A stretch of DNA of 64,000 nt from Acidobacteriota bacterium (GTDB lineage: Bacteria > Acidobacteriota > Blastocatellia > Pyrinomonadales > Pyrinomonadaceae): contig QQUY01000003.1 in the NCBI GenBank assembly GCA_003385635.1, positions 1 through 64,000 on the forward strand. Reading direction: 5' to 3'. The translations under genes were made by a program, and so were the position numbers. Of the stretch, positions 26,579 through 35,731 are shown piece by piece. A model generated the notes under the pieces. The model was not told where the DNA came from. It did not search any database and saw only the letters and a program-made list of their open reading frames with translations. Positions within the stretch are counted from its first letter, which is position 1, and each line of letters opens with the position of its first letter.

Positions 26579-29500
26579 ATGCAGTGGCTAGCTGAAATTT
26601 GCGTTAAAAGGCCCGTGTTCGCGACGATGCTGATCCTTTCGCTCGTCGTGGTCGGAGCGTTTTCCTTCTTTTCACTGGGTGTCGACCTATTCCCGAAGGT
26701 CGATTTTCCGACGATCACGATCACGACGGTGAATCCCGGTTCGTCACCTCAGGAGATCGAGACGGAGATCACGGAGAAGATCGAGGAAGTGGTCAACACC
26801 GTCAGCGGCATTGACGAACTAAGGTCTACGTCTCTTGAAGGGGTCAGCCAGGTATTCGTTCAGTTCATCCTGGAGAAAGACGTCAATATTGCGGCACAGG
26901 AGGTCGAGAACCGCGTTCAGCAGGCCATTCCGAACCTGCCTGAAACAGCGGAACAGCCTACGGTTCAAAAGCTGGATTCTGACGCCGCTCCTGTGTTGCG
27001 CATCGTCGTTTCTTCGAACAGCAGTCTGCGCGATGTTACCGAGGTCGCCAAGAATCAGGTCAAAGAAAGGATCGAATCCATCAACGGCGTTGGTCAGGTA
27101 CAGATCGTCGGCGGTCGTGAAAGGCAGGTGAACGTTTGGGTCGATCCTCTGAAGATGCGCGCGTTTAACATTACGCCGGTCGAAGTTACTGCCGCCTTGC
27201 GTGTCCAGAACCTTGAGTTTCCGGGAGGAAGGCTTGATGAGGGAGCGGTCGAGCGAAACGTAAGAACGCTTGGAAAAGTCCGAAAGGTAGAAGAATTTGA
27301 AGATGTAGTTGTCGCCAACCGGGGTGGTTACGAGGTAAAGATCAAGGACATTGGCACGGTCGAGGACGGTGCGGAAGAACTTAGATCACAGTCTTTCCTC
27401 AATGGAAAACCCGCCGTTACGCTGATCGTTTCGAAACAGTCAGGAGAGAATACGGTAGCTGTAGCACACGCTGTGAAAGAGGCGCTTGCGGAGATCGAGC
27501 CTACATTGCCGAAGGACTACCGACTTCAGATCATCGGCGACAACTCAATCTTTATCGAGAACTCGCTTGAGGCGATCGAGACCCACCTTGTCGAAGGAAG
27601 TATCTTCGCGACAATCGTCATATTCCTGTTCCTGTGGAATTTCCGGTCGACACTCATTGCCGCGCTTGCCATTCCGACATCGATCATTTCAACCTTCGCG
27701 CTGATGTACGCGATGGGCTACACGCTGAATTCCATCACAATGCTCTCGCTCACGTTGATGGTCGGAATCGTTGTCGATGACGCGATCGTGGTGTTGGAGA
27801 ACATCTATAAGTTCGTTGAAGAAGAGGGTATGTCGCCATATCGGGCGGCGATCGAGGGGACGAGAGACATTGGACTCGCCGTCCTTGCGACGACCTTCTC
27901 GCTTCTCGCGGTGTTTGTCCCGATCGGCTTTATGGGCGGTATTGTCGGAAGATTTATGTCGTCGTTCGGCCTGACGTCGGCATTTGCGATCACCGTTTCG
28001 CTGCTCGTTTCGTTCACCCTCACGCCGATGCTCGCCGCGAGGATCATCAAGTGGAAGAAACCCGAAGACGAGAATTCAGAAGTCAGAAGTCAGGAGTCAG
28101 AAGAGAGTTCCGAGTTCCAAGTTCCGAGTTCCGGGGAAGCATCGGAACCCGGAGCGCAAGCGACGGGCATAACGGAAGAGAATTCAGAAGTCGGAAGTCA
28201 GGAGTCAGGCGAAGGCTTGCCAATGCCCGAGGCTTCCGACGAACTCAGTCCCAAGTCCTCAGGACTCAGTACTGGCGACGGCAGCAAGGACACCTGGTTC
28301 TATCGCCACCTAGATTCGGTCTACACAAAGATGATCGTGTGGTCGATGAACCACCGATGGGTCATTTTGCTCTCGTGTCTTCTGGTGGTTGTCAGCATCG
28401 TTCCGCTTTTCATGTTTGTCGGAAAGAACTTCCTTCCCGTTGACGACCAGTCTCAGTACGAAGTTCAGATCCGTACCGACGAAGGCACTTCGCTTCAGGC
28501 TGCGACGGTCCTTATGGAACGGATCGCGACAGACATTCGCAAGCTGGAGGGCGTGACCGACACTTTGATCACCGTCGGCGGCGGACAGGCACAGGCGGTG
28601 AATGCCGGCACCGTCTACGTGCGGCTGACAGACATCGGAGATCGTTCAAAATCGCAAGAGGAGCTAATGGCGGCGACGCGCGAACTGCTTTCCGAGAGAT
28701 ATCCGCCGGATCTAAGGGTCGGAGTTCAACAAGTTCAGGCGTTCTCTGGCGGCGGATTCAGAAACGCGAACGTGCAGTTCTTTATCGGCGGTCCCGATCT
28801 GGATCAGCTTGAAGAGTACTCAAAGAAACTGGTCGAAGTTCTTAAAGGCAATCCCGACGCGGTCGATGTAGATTCGACGCTGATCAGCGGAAAGCCCGAA
28901 GTTCAGCTCGCGGTCGATCGCCAAAGGGCAGCAGATCTTGGGGTAAGGGTCGGGGATGTTTCGCAAGCCCTCAATATACTGGTCGCCGGCCAACAGGCGA
29001 CTACGTTCAACGAGGGAACAGAACAATATGAGGTCCGGGTCCGCACCCGCGACAGCTTCCGAAACGATATTTCCAGCCTTGAGCGACTTATCGTGCCTTC
29101 TTCAAAACTTGGCTGGGTAACGCTCGACAGGGTGGTCAAGACCAGCGAAGGAACTGGACCGGCGGCGATCGACAGGATAAATCGCCAACGGCAGGTCACG
29201 ATCCTGGCGAATACACGGCCCGGCGGATCGGCGGTCGTGATCCAGAACGATCTGAACCAGGCTGTTGAACAGCTCAACCTCGGGGCAGAATATGTCGCAG
29301 GTTATGTGGGACAGTCAAAGGAACTGCAGAAGGCGGGCTTCTACTTCCTTTTGGCCATTGTGCTTTCATTCATCTTTATGTACATCGTGCTCGCGGCTCA
29401 GTTCGAGTCCTTCATTCACCCGATCACGATACTTCTTACGCTTCCGATCGCAATTCCCTTTGGAATCCTGTCGATCCTGATCGCAGGCCAGACGGTGAAC

Positions 29501-29923
29501 ATTTTCTCCGGCCTGGGGCTTCTGCTCTTGTTTGGGGTCGTGAAGAAGAACGCGATTCTCGTGATCGATCACACGAACAATCTGCGTGCGAAGGGAATGG
29601 AACGGTACGACGCGATCATACAGGGTAACCGCGACCGGCTTCGTCCGATCCTTATGACGACGATCGCACTGATCGCCGGAATGATGCCGCTCGTCGTTTC
29701 TTCCGGTGCCGGGGCGGGTACTAACCGTTCGGTCGGAGTTCTGATCGTCGGCGGACAGGCTCTATGCCTGCTTCTGACGCTACTCGCGGTGCCGGTCTTT
29801 TATTCATATTTTGACGATCTTGGAAACCTGAAGATCTTCAGGCGGATGTCCGATGGAATGCAGGTCGTGAGGCGAAAGACCGCACAGTCGGCGAGCTCGA
29901 TAATTAACTCGGTGTGGAAGTAG
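26579..29923 (+). CDS. RND efflux permease (HAE1/AcrB-like)
   Basis: 1114 residues, proton-driven exporter of the inner membrane. It has the expected layout: TM1 (VFATMLILSLVVVGAFSFFS), a first periplasmic loop, TM2-6 with the proton-relay segment GIVVDDAIVVLENIYK, a cytoplasmic linker, TM7, a second loop and TM8-12 (VVKKNAILVIDHTN). The family is usually ~1030-1060 residues. The excess lies in the linker after TM6, residues ~498-565, which is encoded by dispersed repeat sequence. Adaptor upstream and TolC-like channel downstream complete the tripartite pump; the substrate is unknown. Confidence 0.95.
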   Translation: MQWLAEICVKRPVFATMLILSLVVVGAFSFFSLGVDLFPKVDFPTITITTVNPGSSPQEIETEITEKIEEVVNTVSGIDELRSTSLEGVSQVFVQFILEKDVNIAAQEVENRVQQAIPNLPETAEQPTVQKLDSDAAPVLRIVVSSNSSLRDVTEVAKNQVKERIESINGVGQVQIVGGRERQVNVWVDPLKMRAFNITPVEVTAALRVQNLEFPGGRLDEGAVERNVRTLGKVRKVEEFEDVVVANRGGYEVKIKDIGTVEDGAEELRSQSFLNGKPAVTLIVSKQSGENTVAVAHAVKEALAEIEPTLPKDYRLQIIGDNSIFIENSLEAIETHLVEGSIFATIVIFLFLWNFRSTLIAALAIPTSIISTFALMYAMGYTLNSITMLSLTLMVGIVVDDAIVVLENIYKFVEEEGMSPYRAAIEGTRDIGLAVLATTFSLLAVFVPIGFMGGIVGRFMSSFGLTSAFAITVSLLVSFTLTPMLAARIIKWKKPEDENSEVRSQESEESSEFQVPSSGEASEPGAQATGITEENSEVGSQESGEGLPMPEASDELSPKSSGLSTGDGSKDTWFYRHLDSVYTKMIVWSMNHRWVILLSCLLVVVSIVPLFMFVGKNFLPVDDQSQYEVQIRTDEGTSLQAATVLMERIATDIRKLEGVTDTLITVGGGQAQAVNAGTVYVRLTDIGDRSKSQEELMAATRELLSERYPPDLRVGVQQVQAFSGGGFRNANVQFFIGGPDLDQLEEYSKKLVEVLKGNPDAVDVDSTLISGKPEVQLAVDRQRAADLGVRVGDVSQALNILVAGQQATTFNEGTEQYEVRVRTRDSFRNDISSLERLIVPSSKLGWVTLDRVVKTSEGTGPAAIDRINRQRQVTILANTRPGGSAVVIQNDLNQAVEQLNLGAEYVAGYVGQSKELQKAGFYFLLAIVLSFIFMYIVLAAQFESFIHPITILLTLPIAIPFGILSILIAGQTVNIFSGLGLLLLFGVVKKNAILVIDHTNNLRAKGMERYDAIIQGNRDRLRPILMTTIALIAGMMPLVVSSGAGAGTNRSVGVLIVGGQALCLLLTLLAVPVFYSYFDDLGNLKIFRRMSDGMQVVRRKTAQSASSIINSVWK
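28071..28273. repeat. Dispersed repeat inserted in frame in the RND permease
   Basis: AGAATTCAGAAGTC...GGAGTCAG occurs twice, exactly 108 bases apart (28070 and 28178), giving ENSEVRSQES and ENSEVGSQES 36 residues apart. Between them are GTTCCGAGTTCC words, and after the second copy AAGTCCTCAGGACTCAGTACT. These words otherwise appear in non-coding arrays such as 49469-49560 and 163-236. Confidence 0.75.
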
Positions 29924-29972
29924 ACACCGTTACTCCGCAAGAACCAAAGCTAATGAGAGCGGGGATCAAGTA

Positions 29973-31766
29973 ATGCAAAAGCAGTCATCATCAATCATAC
30001 GTTTCTTGTCAGCACTGCTGACCGTGTTCGCGGGATTTGCGATCTCGGTATCTGCCCAGACGGCAAATCCGACTCCCGATGAAGTAAAGCCCGAGAACCT
30101 TGCTCCCGTTCCGGAAGTTGCTCCAGGTTTTGAAGCCAACGACGCAAAGCTTCCGGATCTTGGCCGGGTAGGCGTCGACTTGATGTCGCAAAAGCCGCTC
30201 GCGCTTCAGGAGGCGATCGTCCGCGCACTTGAGAACAACAAGGACATCGAGGTTTCACGGAAGGATGTGCGGATCGCGGAGTTCGATCTCACGGCTTCAA
30301 AAGGATTTTTCACGCCCACATTGTCCGGGACCGCGTACTACGAACGTTCCAAGACACCCAATGTCAGCGTTTTCTCGAATCAACTCGTGACGACCAACGA
30401 CACATATGTCGCCGACGCGGAATACAGGGGCTATGTGCCTCAGTTCGGTACTGTTTTCACTGCTTCATTCAGAAACCGCAAGCTGGTTTCCGACAATCCG
30501 CTTACGATCCTCCGTCCGCAGTTCGACAGTTCTTTCCAGTTTCGTTTGGTCCAGCCGCTCTTCCGCGGCCGCAAGAGCGATGACGCCAGGCGCAACATCG
30601 AGATCGCGAAGAAGAACCTGACAATAACGGACAAGGAATTTAGACAGAAAGCGATCGAGATAACGGTCGAGGTTCAGAAGGCATACTGGAACCTTACCTA
30701 TGCGCTCAGAAACCTGCAGGTCCAGCGGGATGGAGTAAGGGACGCGAAGCAGCAGCTTGCGCACAGCCGCCGGCTGGTAGAGGAAGGAGTTCTTGCTCCT
30801 ATCGACGCGGTCGCTGTCGAGACCCAGGTCGCAAATCTGGAACTGAATGTCTACTCCGCGCTCGAGCAGGTCAATGGAGCCGAGAACCTTCTTAAGAATC
30901 TCATCGCGGTAGACCGGAATGATCCACTGTGGAGCGAATCTCTTGTGCCGACGGACAATGTTGATCTGCGAGAACCTTTGACGACCTTGCCTGACGCACT
31001 GCAGCTTGCGCTTCAGAACCGCATCGAGATCGATATCCTGGAAGTTGCCAAGGAGATCAACGAGTACGACAGGAAGTTCTACAGGGAACAGCTTGAACCT
31101 GAGATCGATTTCACCGCCAGTTACACTTCTTCGGGTGTTGCCGGCACTGCGAATCCCGACGCAATTTCGATCTTCTCGAACACTGCTAGCACGGAGCGTC
31201 TGAACCAGGTCATCAATCGTGTAAATTCTCTTGATCCGACGGCGCCTCCTATCGATCAGCTTCCGATACCGCCTGCCAGGTCTGTGCCGGAGAGCTTTAT
31301 CGGCGGATACAACGGCGCGATCGGCGATGTTTTGAAAAGCCGCTATCCGACATTTCGTGTTGGTGTCACCTGGATCTGGTCGCCCGACGACAGTGCTCAA
31401 AGAGCGCTTCTCGGAAAGAGCCTGGTTCAGCAGGAGCGTCTAAGGGTTCAGGAAGAACAGCTTGAGCAGGCGATCCAGATGGACGTAAGGAACGCGATGC
31501 AGTCGATGAAGACTGCGCGCGCGCGTCTCCGTGCGGCCGCCATCTCAAGGGATAACAGCGAACGCGAATATGAGTCGGAGAAGCGAAAACTGGACGCGGG
31601 ACTTTCGGATATTTACAAGGTACTCGAACGGCAGACAGCGCTTATGAACGCCAAAAGCGCCGAGCTCCGTGCGCAAACCGAACTCAACAAGGCGATCACC
31701 GATTTTCAGCGCGCGACTGGCAGCTCGCTTGAAGCGAATGATGTTGAGACGCGGTTGAAGAAATAG
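29973..31766 (+). CDS. TolC-family outer membrane efflux channel
   Basis: 597 residues with a signal peptide (cleavage near ISVSAQTA). Two TolC/OEP repeats: each has long coiled-coil helices with the pattern ALENNKDIEVSRKDVRIAEF and, in the second half, ALQNRIEIDILEVAKEI and KLDAGLSDIYKVLERQTAL. The family is usually 430-500 residues; the extra length lies in an N-terminal extension and a Pro-rich loop near 405-450 (PTAPPIDQLPIPPARS). A good ribosome binding site precedes the ATG. It is the third component of the efflux system, 49 bases after the permease stop. Confidence 0.92.
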   Translation: MQKQSSSIIRFLSALLTVFAGFAISVSAQTANPTPDEVKPENLAPVPEVAPGFEANDAKLPDLGRVGVDLMSQKPLALQEAIVRALENNKDIEVSRKDVRIAEFDLTASKGFFTPTLSGTAYYERSKTPNVSVFSNQLVTTNDTYVADAEYRGYVPQFGTVFTASFRNRKLVSDNPLTILRPQFDSSFQFRLVQPLFRGRKSDDARRNIEIAKKNLTITDKEFRQKAIEITVEVQKAYWNLTYALRNLQVQRDGVRDAKQQLAHSRRLVEEGVLAPIDAVAVETQVANLELNVYSALEQVNGAENLLKNLIAVDRNDPLWSESLVPTDNVDLREPLTTLPDALQLALQNRIEIDILEVAKEINEYDRKFYREQLEPEIDFTASYTSSGVAGTANPDAISIFSNTASTERLNQVINRVNSLDPTAPPIDQLPIPPARSVPESFIGGYNGAIGDVLKSRYPTFRVGVTWIWSPDDSAQRALLGKSLVQQERLRVQEEQLEQAIQMDVRNAMQSMKTARARLRAAAISRDNSEREYESEKRKLDAGLSDIYKVLERQTALMNAKSAELRAQTELNKAITDFQRATGSSLEANDVETRLKK

Positions 31767-32460
31767 TTAGTGAGCAGTAAGCAGCGAGCGGTAAGCAGTA
31801 GGGGCGGGGCTTGGACCCGCCTTTCGTAATTTGTGAATTGTGAATTGTGAATCGTAGATCGTGAATCGTGAATCGTGCCGGAGCTGAAAGCGAATTGATC
31901 GCGAAAGAAAGTGAATCGTAAATCGTGAATCGTGAATCGTAGATCGTGAATAGCGTCGGAAACGCGACCGTCAGGGAGCGTGCCTGAGCTGAAAGCGAAT
32001 CGATCGCGAAAGAAAGTGAATCGTAAATCGTGAATCGTGAATCGTGAATCGTAGATCGTGAATAGCGGCGGAAACGCGACCGTCAGGGAGCGTGCCTGAG
32101 CTGAAAGCGAATTGATCGTTGAAGAAAGTGAATCGTGAATCGTAAATCGTGAATAGCAGCAGAAACGCGACCGTCAGGGGGCGCTACTATTTCTGACCCG
32201 TGTCGGAAGCCCGACCGTGATGGAGGGCTAGCATCAAGATCAGGGTTCAAGGATCAAGTATCGGATAGCATATCCTTCTGGCGTTTCCTTTGCGGCACTT
32301 GGCGTCTTCGCGCCTTTGCGAGAGATATTACATCCTTGGTGTTGCGGCTGCGAGTTTGGCAATACCCGACACAAGATTCGACACACCCATGAATGCGTGT
32401 GCTAAACATACGCACACCTCTCACGCTCGGGCTAAGCGGGCAAGCCCGACGCTAAACAGC
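31767..32460. repeat. Composite repeat region, ~700 bases without a gene
   Basis: Starts with AGTGAGCAGTAAGCAGCGAG words right after the TolC stop. Positions 31850-32180 contain about three tandem units of ~120 bases, each made of GTGAATCGT/GTAAATCGT words, then AAACGCGACCGTCAGGGAGC, then GAGCTGAAAGCGAATTGATC. TCGGAAGCCCGACCGTGATG (32204-32223) recurs near 35378. CTTCGCGCCTTTGCGAGAGA (32308-32327) recurs at 35482. The right edge (32458-32480) is an inverted copy of the left-edge words and runs into the MBL gene. Confidence 0.8.
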
Positions 32461-33237
32461 TCACTGCTCACCGCTCACCGAAAAGACTGCTCCATCCGCC
32501 GCCTCCACGATCTCGCAGCCGGGGCGCATCCTCGAAACGACCGAGTCAAAGATCACCTTGTCCCATTCAGGATATAGATGCGTCAACACAGTTTTCTTCG
32601 CTTTTGAGAATTGAGCGAGGTAGACGGCCTCGGCAAGCTCAAGATGTGTTTCGACTGGTTTCTCTTTCACAAACGAACATTCCATCAGAAACAGATCGAC
32701 GTTCTTAGCAAAACTGCCGAGAGGTTTTGAAAATCCCGTGTCGCTTGTGTAGACCATCGTGGCATCCTGATCCGAGATCCGAATCGCAAGGCTTTCTGGT
32801 GTATGAGGTGTGTCAAACGTGACGGCCTCGACGCCTTTGACTATCTCAAATGGTTCGAGCGGGATGACCTCGACGATCTGTATCGGGAACGGCTGTTCGA
32901 GAAGCCCGTAATCGTTCGATCGGTCGATCGCTTCCAACAGTACCCTCAAACCGGCAGGTCCAAAGATCTTCATCTCCGATCTCCGCTGCTGAGTCTCCGG
33001 CGCGTACTTCGTCCCGAACAAGAAAGGCGCAAGACCGCCGATGTGATCGAGGTGAAAATGCGAGATCCAGATCGCGTCTAAAAATGCCCAATCAAGTTTC
33101 TCCTCGGCCATTCGATGGATCGCCGAAGCCGAGAAATCGAGCAGGATCGATCCGCCGGAGGTCTCCAGCCAATGGCCGGAACTGCTGCGCGTCCTGTGCG
33201 GCACCGAGGTACCCGAACCGAGGATCGTGAGTTGCAT
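32461..33237 (-). CDS. Metallo-beta-lactamase-fold hydrolase (RNase Z-like)
   Basis: 258 residues from the ATG at 33235-33237 (MQLTILGSGTSVP); a longer frame exists but this is the family start. Metal ligands: HFHLDH at residues 60-65, His in THLELAEA, Asp in YTSDTGF, and His in TVLTHLYPEW. The arrangement belongs to the RNase Z/arylsulfatase-like branch with two-metal phosphodiesterase chemistry; tRNA 3' processing would need the flexible arm, which I do not see, so the substrate is open. The last residues SGEQ and the stop come from an intergenic repeat arm (AGCGGTGAGCAGTGA). Confidence 0.88.
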   Translation of the reverse strand: MQLTILGSGTSVPHRTRSSSGHWLETSGGSILLDFSASAIHRMAEEKLDWAFLDAIWISHFHLDHIGGLAPFLFGTKYAPETQQRRSEMKIFGPAGLRVLLEAIDRSNDYGLLEQPFPIQIVEVIPLEPFEIVKGVEAVTFDTPHTPESLAIRISDQDATMVYTSDTGFSKPLGSFAKNVDLFLMECSFVKEKPVETHLELAEAVYLAQFSKAKKTVLTHLYPEWDKVIFDSVVSRMRPGCEIVEAADGAVFSVSGEQ

Positions 33238-33282
33238 AAAAGCAATACTAGCCACGAATTCCGCGAATTGCACGAGAAGAAT

Positions 33283-33423
33283 TTAGCCACAGATTAAGGG
33301 GATGAACACGGATAAGCGTGGTCGGTTGTGCATTGATCTGCAGCTATAAGAGCATTTTGAGTTCCAATATCGCGTGCTCTTGGCTTTGGTAAATCTGTGT
33401 TTATCCCATTTATCCGTGGCTAA
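33283..33423. repeat. Inverted-repeat element (141 bases)
   Basis: The 32-base end at 33283-33314 (TTAGCCACAGATTAAGGGGA...) and the reverse complement of 33392-33423 match at 26 of 32 positions. The interior (~77 bases) is non-coding. It resembles a miniature inverted-repeat element and separates the divergent MBL and bshB1 genes. Confidence 0.7.
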
Positions 33424-33456
33424 GTCTTCTCCAGTTTGTGTGCTAGATTCTTCGCT

Positions 33457-34197
33457 ATGCAAGATACCCAAGTCGATGTTCTCGCGATCTTCGCGCATCC
33501 GGACGACCTCGAGCTGACCGTCGGCGGAACGATGCTCAAGATGAAGTCTCTCGGATACAAGACCGGGGCGGTCGACGTTACGCGGGGTGAGATGGGAACG
33601 CGCGGTACGGTAAAAGGAAGAGCGGAAGAAGCGGAAGCCGCGGCAGAGATACTCGGACTTTCGGTCCGCGAGAATCTGGAACTCAAGGACGGTCACGTGT
33701 TCTGCGACGATCCCTCAAGGCGAGTGATGGTCCGTGCACTCCGGAGGCTCCGCCCGAAGGTGATCTTTACACATCAAATTGGCGATCCTCATCCTGACCA
33801 TGACCACATCTCCCAGCTTGTCCGCGAATCCGCAAGACTTTCGTCGATGGGCAATTATGACCGCGAGAGCGGGCTCGAACGTCTTAAGGTTCCGATGGTC
33901 GCGCATAACATTTTTTCGCGAAATGTAAGGCCTTCGTTCGTAGTCGACATCTCCGAGTTTCACGAAAAGAAGATGGACGCAATTAAGGCGCACGCGTCGC
34001 AATTCCATGATCCCAACTCGATCGAACCGGAAACGAGGCTCACCGACGCGCGATTTCTTGAGGAGCTTTCGAATCGATCGAAGTACTTCGGATCACTGAT
34101 CGGTGTTGAGTCCGGGGAACCCTATTTTGTACGGGAAGCGCTGAATGTCCAGGATCCGGTCGAGCTCCTGACGCAGCCAATGAACCTGTACTCGTGA
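33457..34197 (+). CDS. bshB1: Bacillithiol biosynthesis deacetylase BshB1 (PIG-L family)
   Basis: 246 residues from the ATG at 33457. Zinc motifs of PIG-L/LmbE deacetylases: AHPDD at 13-17 and HPDH at 112-115. The specific BshB1 pattern is present throughout: VDVLAIFAHPDDLEL, GAVDVTRGEMGTRG, and FVVDISEFHEKKMDAIKAH. The enzyme removes acetyl from GlcNAc-malate to give GlcN-malate for bacillithiol. bshA and bshC are not in this window. The gene follows an inverted-repeat element and precedes an O-methyltransferase by 83 bases. Confidence 0.93.
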   Translation: MQDTQVDVLAIFAHPDDLELTVGGTMLKMKSLGYKTGAVDVTRGEMGTRGTVKGRAEEAEAAAEILGLSVRENLELKDGHVFCDDPSRRVMVRALRRLRPKVIFTHQIGDPHPDHDHISQLVRESARLSSMGNYDRESGLERLKVPMVAHNIFSRNVRPSFVVDISEFHEKKMDAIKAHASQFHDPNSIEPETRLTDARFLEELSNRSKYFGSLIGVESGEPYFVREALNVQDPVELLTQPMNLYS

Positions 34198-34280
34198 TAC
34201 GAATCCGGGGTTGTTTTCGCGTACCTTTCATGTAAGGGCGTATACCGCTCCAGGTCAGAATCTTTTATCAGGAGAAGCAA

Positions 34281-35309
34281 ATGAACGCATCGACATCTCA
34301 GACCCAGGAAATTCCCCCACAGGCAGTCATCATCCAGATGGCCTTTGGTTTTATTCTTTCGCAGGCCCTTTCCGTCGCGGCACGGCTAAAGATAGCCGAC
34401 ATTTTGGCGGGCGGACCCAAATCGGTGGAAGAGATAGCAAAGGAAGCATCGGCTCACGCCCCTTCCGTATACAGGTTAATGAGAGCACTGGCAAAGGCCG
34501 GAGTATTCGTACGTGACGGAGAGAACAGATTCCTGAACACGCCGCTTTCGGAGTTCCTTCGATCAGACCACCCGGACTCAATGAGGGGTATGGTGCATAT
34601 GATCTGCGACAAAGAGCACTGGTTGGCGCAGGGAAATCTGGAGCATTCGGTTCGGACTGGGGAATGCGGATTTCAAGACACGTTCGGTAAACCCATTTTT
34701 GATTACTACGCCGAACATCCCGAACCGGCAAAGGTCTTTGATGAAGCGATGACGAGCCTTTCAACGACCGTCGGAGCCGCGGTTGCAGAGACTTACGACT
34801 TCTCCGGATACTCGAAGATCGCCGACATAGGTGGCGGTCACGGCATCCTGCTTTCCTCAGTCCTGAAGGCTAACCCTGACGCAAAGGGAATTCTGTTTGA
34901 TCAGCAGTACGTCGTTAATGGGGCAGAAGCGCCCGCCAGGTCGGGCGTAGCGAATCGGGTTGAGACGGTCGGGGGCAACTTCTTCGAGGATGTTCCGGTT
35001 AAAGCCGACGTATATTTGATGAAACACATCATCCACGACTGGAACGACAAAGAATCTGTACGGATCCTTTCGAATGTGGCTCAAAATGCACCCGAAAGGG
35101 CGCGTCTGCTGCTCGTCGAAAGCGTGGTGGAAGATGATGATGTTCCCTCTTTGAGTGGGCTTATGGACCTTAACATGTTGGCGATGACGACGGGGCGTGA
35201 ACGAACGACGGCGGAATATTCCGATCTTCTGACCGCTTCCGGTTGGCAACTGGAGCGAGTTATCCCGACCCCTTCTCCGATGCAGATCGTGGAAGCGGTG
35301 AAAGCGTAA
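34281..35309 (+). CDS. SAM-dependent O-methyltransferase (acetylserotonin/hydroxyneurosporene type)
   Basis: 342 residues. An N-terminal winged-helix dimerisation domain (LKIADILAGGPKSVEEIAKEA, then APSVYRLMRALAKAGVF) precedes the Rossmann domain with motif I ADIGGGHGIL at about 181-190 and the family's catalytic HDW at 252-254. Enzymes of this class methylate hydroxyls on small molecules such as carotenoids, polyketides or phenazines. AGGAG lies seven bases before the ATG. No biosynthetic cluster surrounds it, so the substrate is not predictable. Confidence 0.9.
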   Translation: MNASTSQTQEIPPQAVIIQMAFGFILSQALSVAARLKIADILAGGPKSVEEIAKEASAHAPSVYRLMRALAKAGVFVRDGENRFLNTPLSEFLRSDHPDSMRGMVHMICDKEHWLAQGNLEHSVRTGECGFQDTFGKPIFDYYAEHPEPAKVFDEAMTSLSTTVGAAVAETYDFSGYSKIADIGGGHGILLSSVLKANPDAKGILFDQQYVVNGAEAPARSGVANRVETVGGNFFEDVPVKADVYLMKHIIHDWNDKESVRILSNVAQNAPERARLLLVESVVEDDDVPSLSGLMDLNMLAMTTGRERTTAEYSDLLTASGWQLERVIPTPSPMQIVEAVKA

Positions 35310-35731
35310 GAGTTTTGGAGTGAGCGGTGAGCGGGAAGCAGCAAGCAGTAAGCAGTGCGGGTAAATCGTGAATGGTGTCGGAAGCCCGACCGTGAGGGAG
35401 GGCTACGTTCAACGATCAGGTGTCAATGATCAGGTATCGAATTGCGCTATTCTGATGCGTTTTCTTACCGGCGCCTGGCGCCTTCGCGCCTTTGCGAGAG
35501 ATCACAAACGTGGTGAAGCCGCACTGCGAGAGAAACTACCACGGGAGAACCTCTCGCAAAGTCGCCAAGTCGCAGAGATCCGCAAAGTGGGAAAGACATC
35601 CGCTCACCGTTTACTTTCCCACCCATTAGTGGGCGGGCTAAACAGCTCACCGCATACCCTCTCAATTTTGGCCCCTCCTCTCCTTCCCATATAATCTTCG
35701 ACATACTGATCCACTTATCTAGGGAGCAACT
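35310..35731. repeat. Composite repeat region with inverted arms
   Basis: No gene. GTGAGCGGTGAGCGGGAAGC words begin at 35320 and a shared TCGGAAGCCCGACCGTGAGG block sits near 35378. TTCGCGCCTTTGCGAGAG (35483-35500) faces CTCTCGCAAAGTCGCCAAGT (35551-35570) in inverted orientation. AGCTCACCGC near 35644 is an inverted copy of the left-edge word. The blocks are shared with 31767-32480. Confidence 0.75.

Noticed and set aside
30465..31400. 311-codon minus-strand frame opposite the TolC-like gene
   Set aside because: Mirror of a strongly supported outer membrane channel gene; arginine-rich shadow translation.
31850..32180. Tandem units considered as a CRISPR array
   Set aside because: Units have no conserved repeat with unique spacers; the words drift and overlap, and no cas gene is near.
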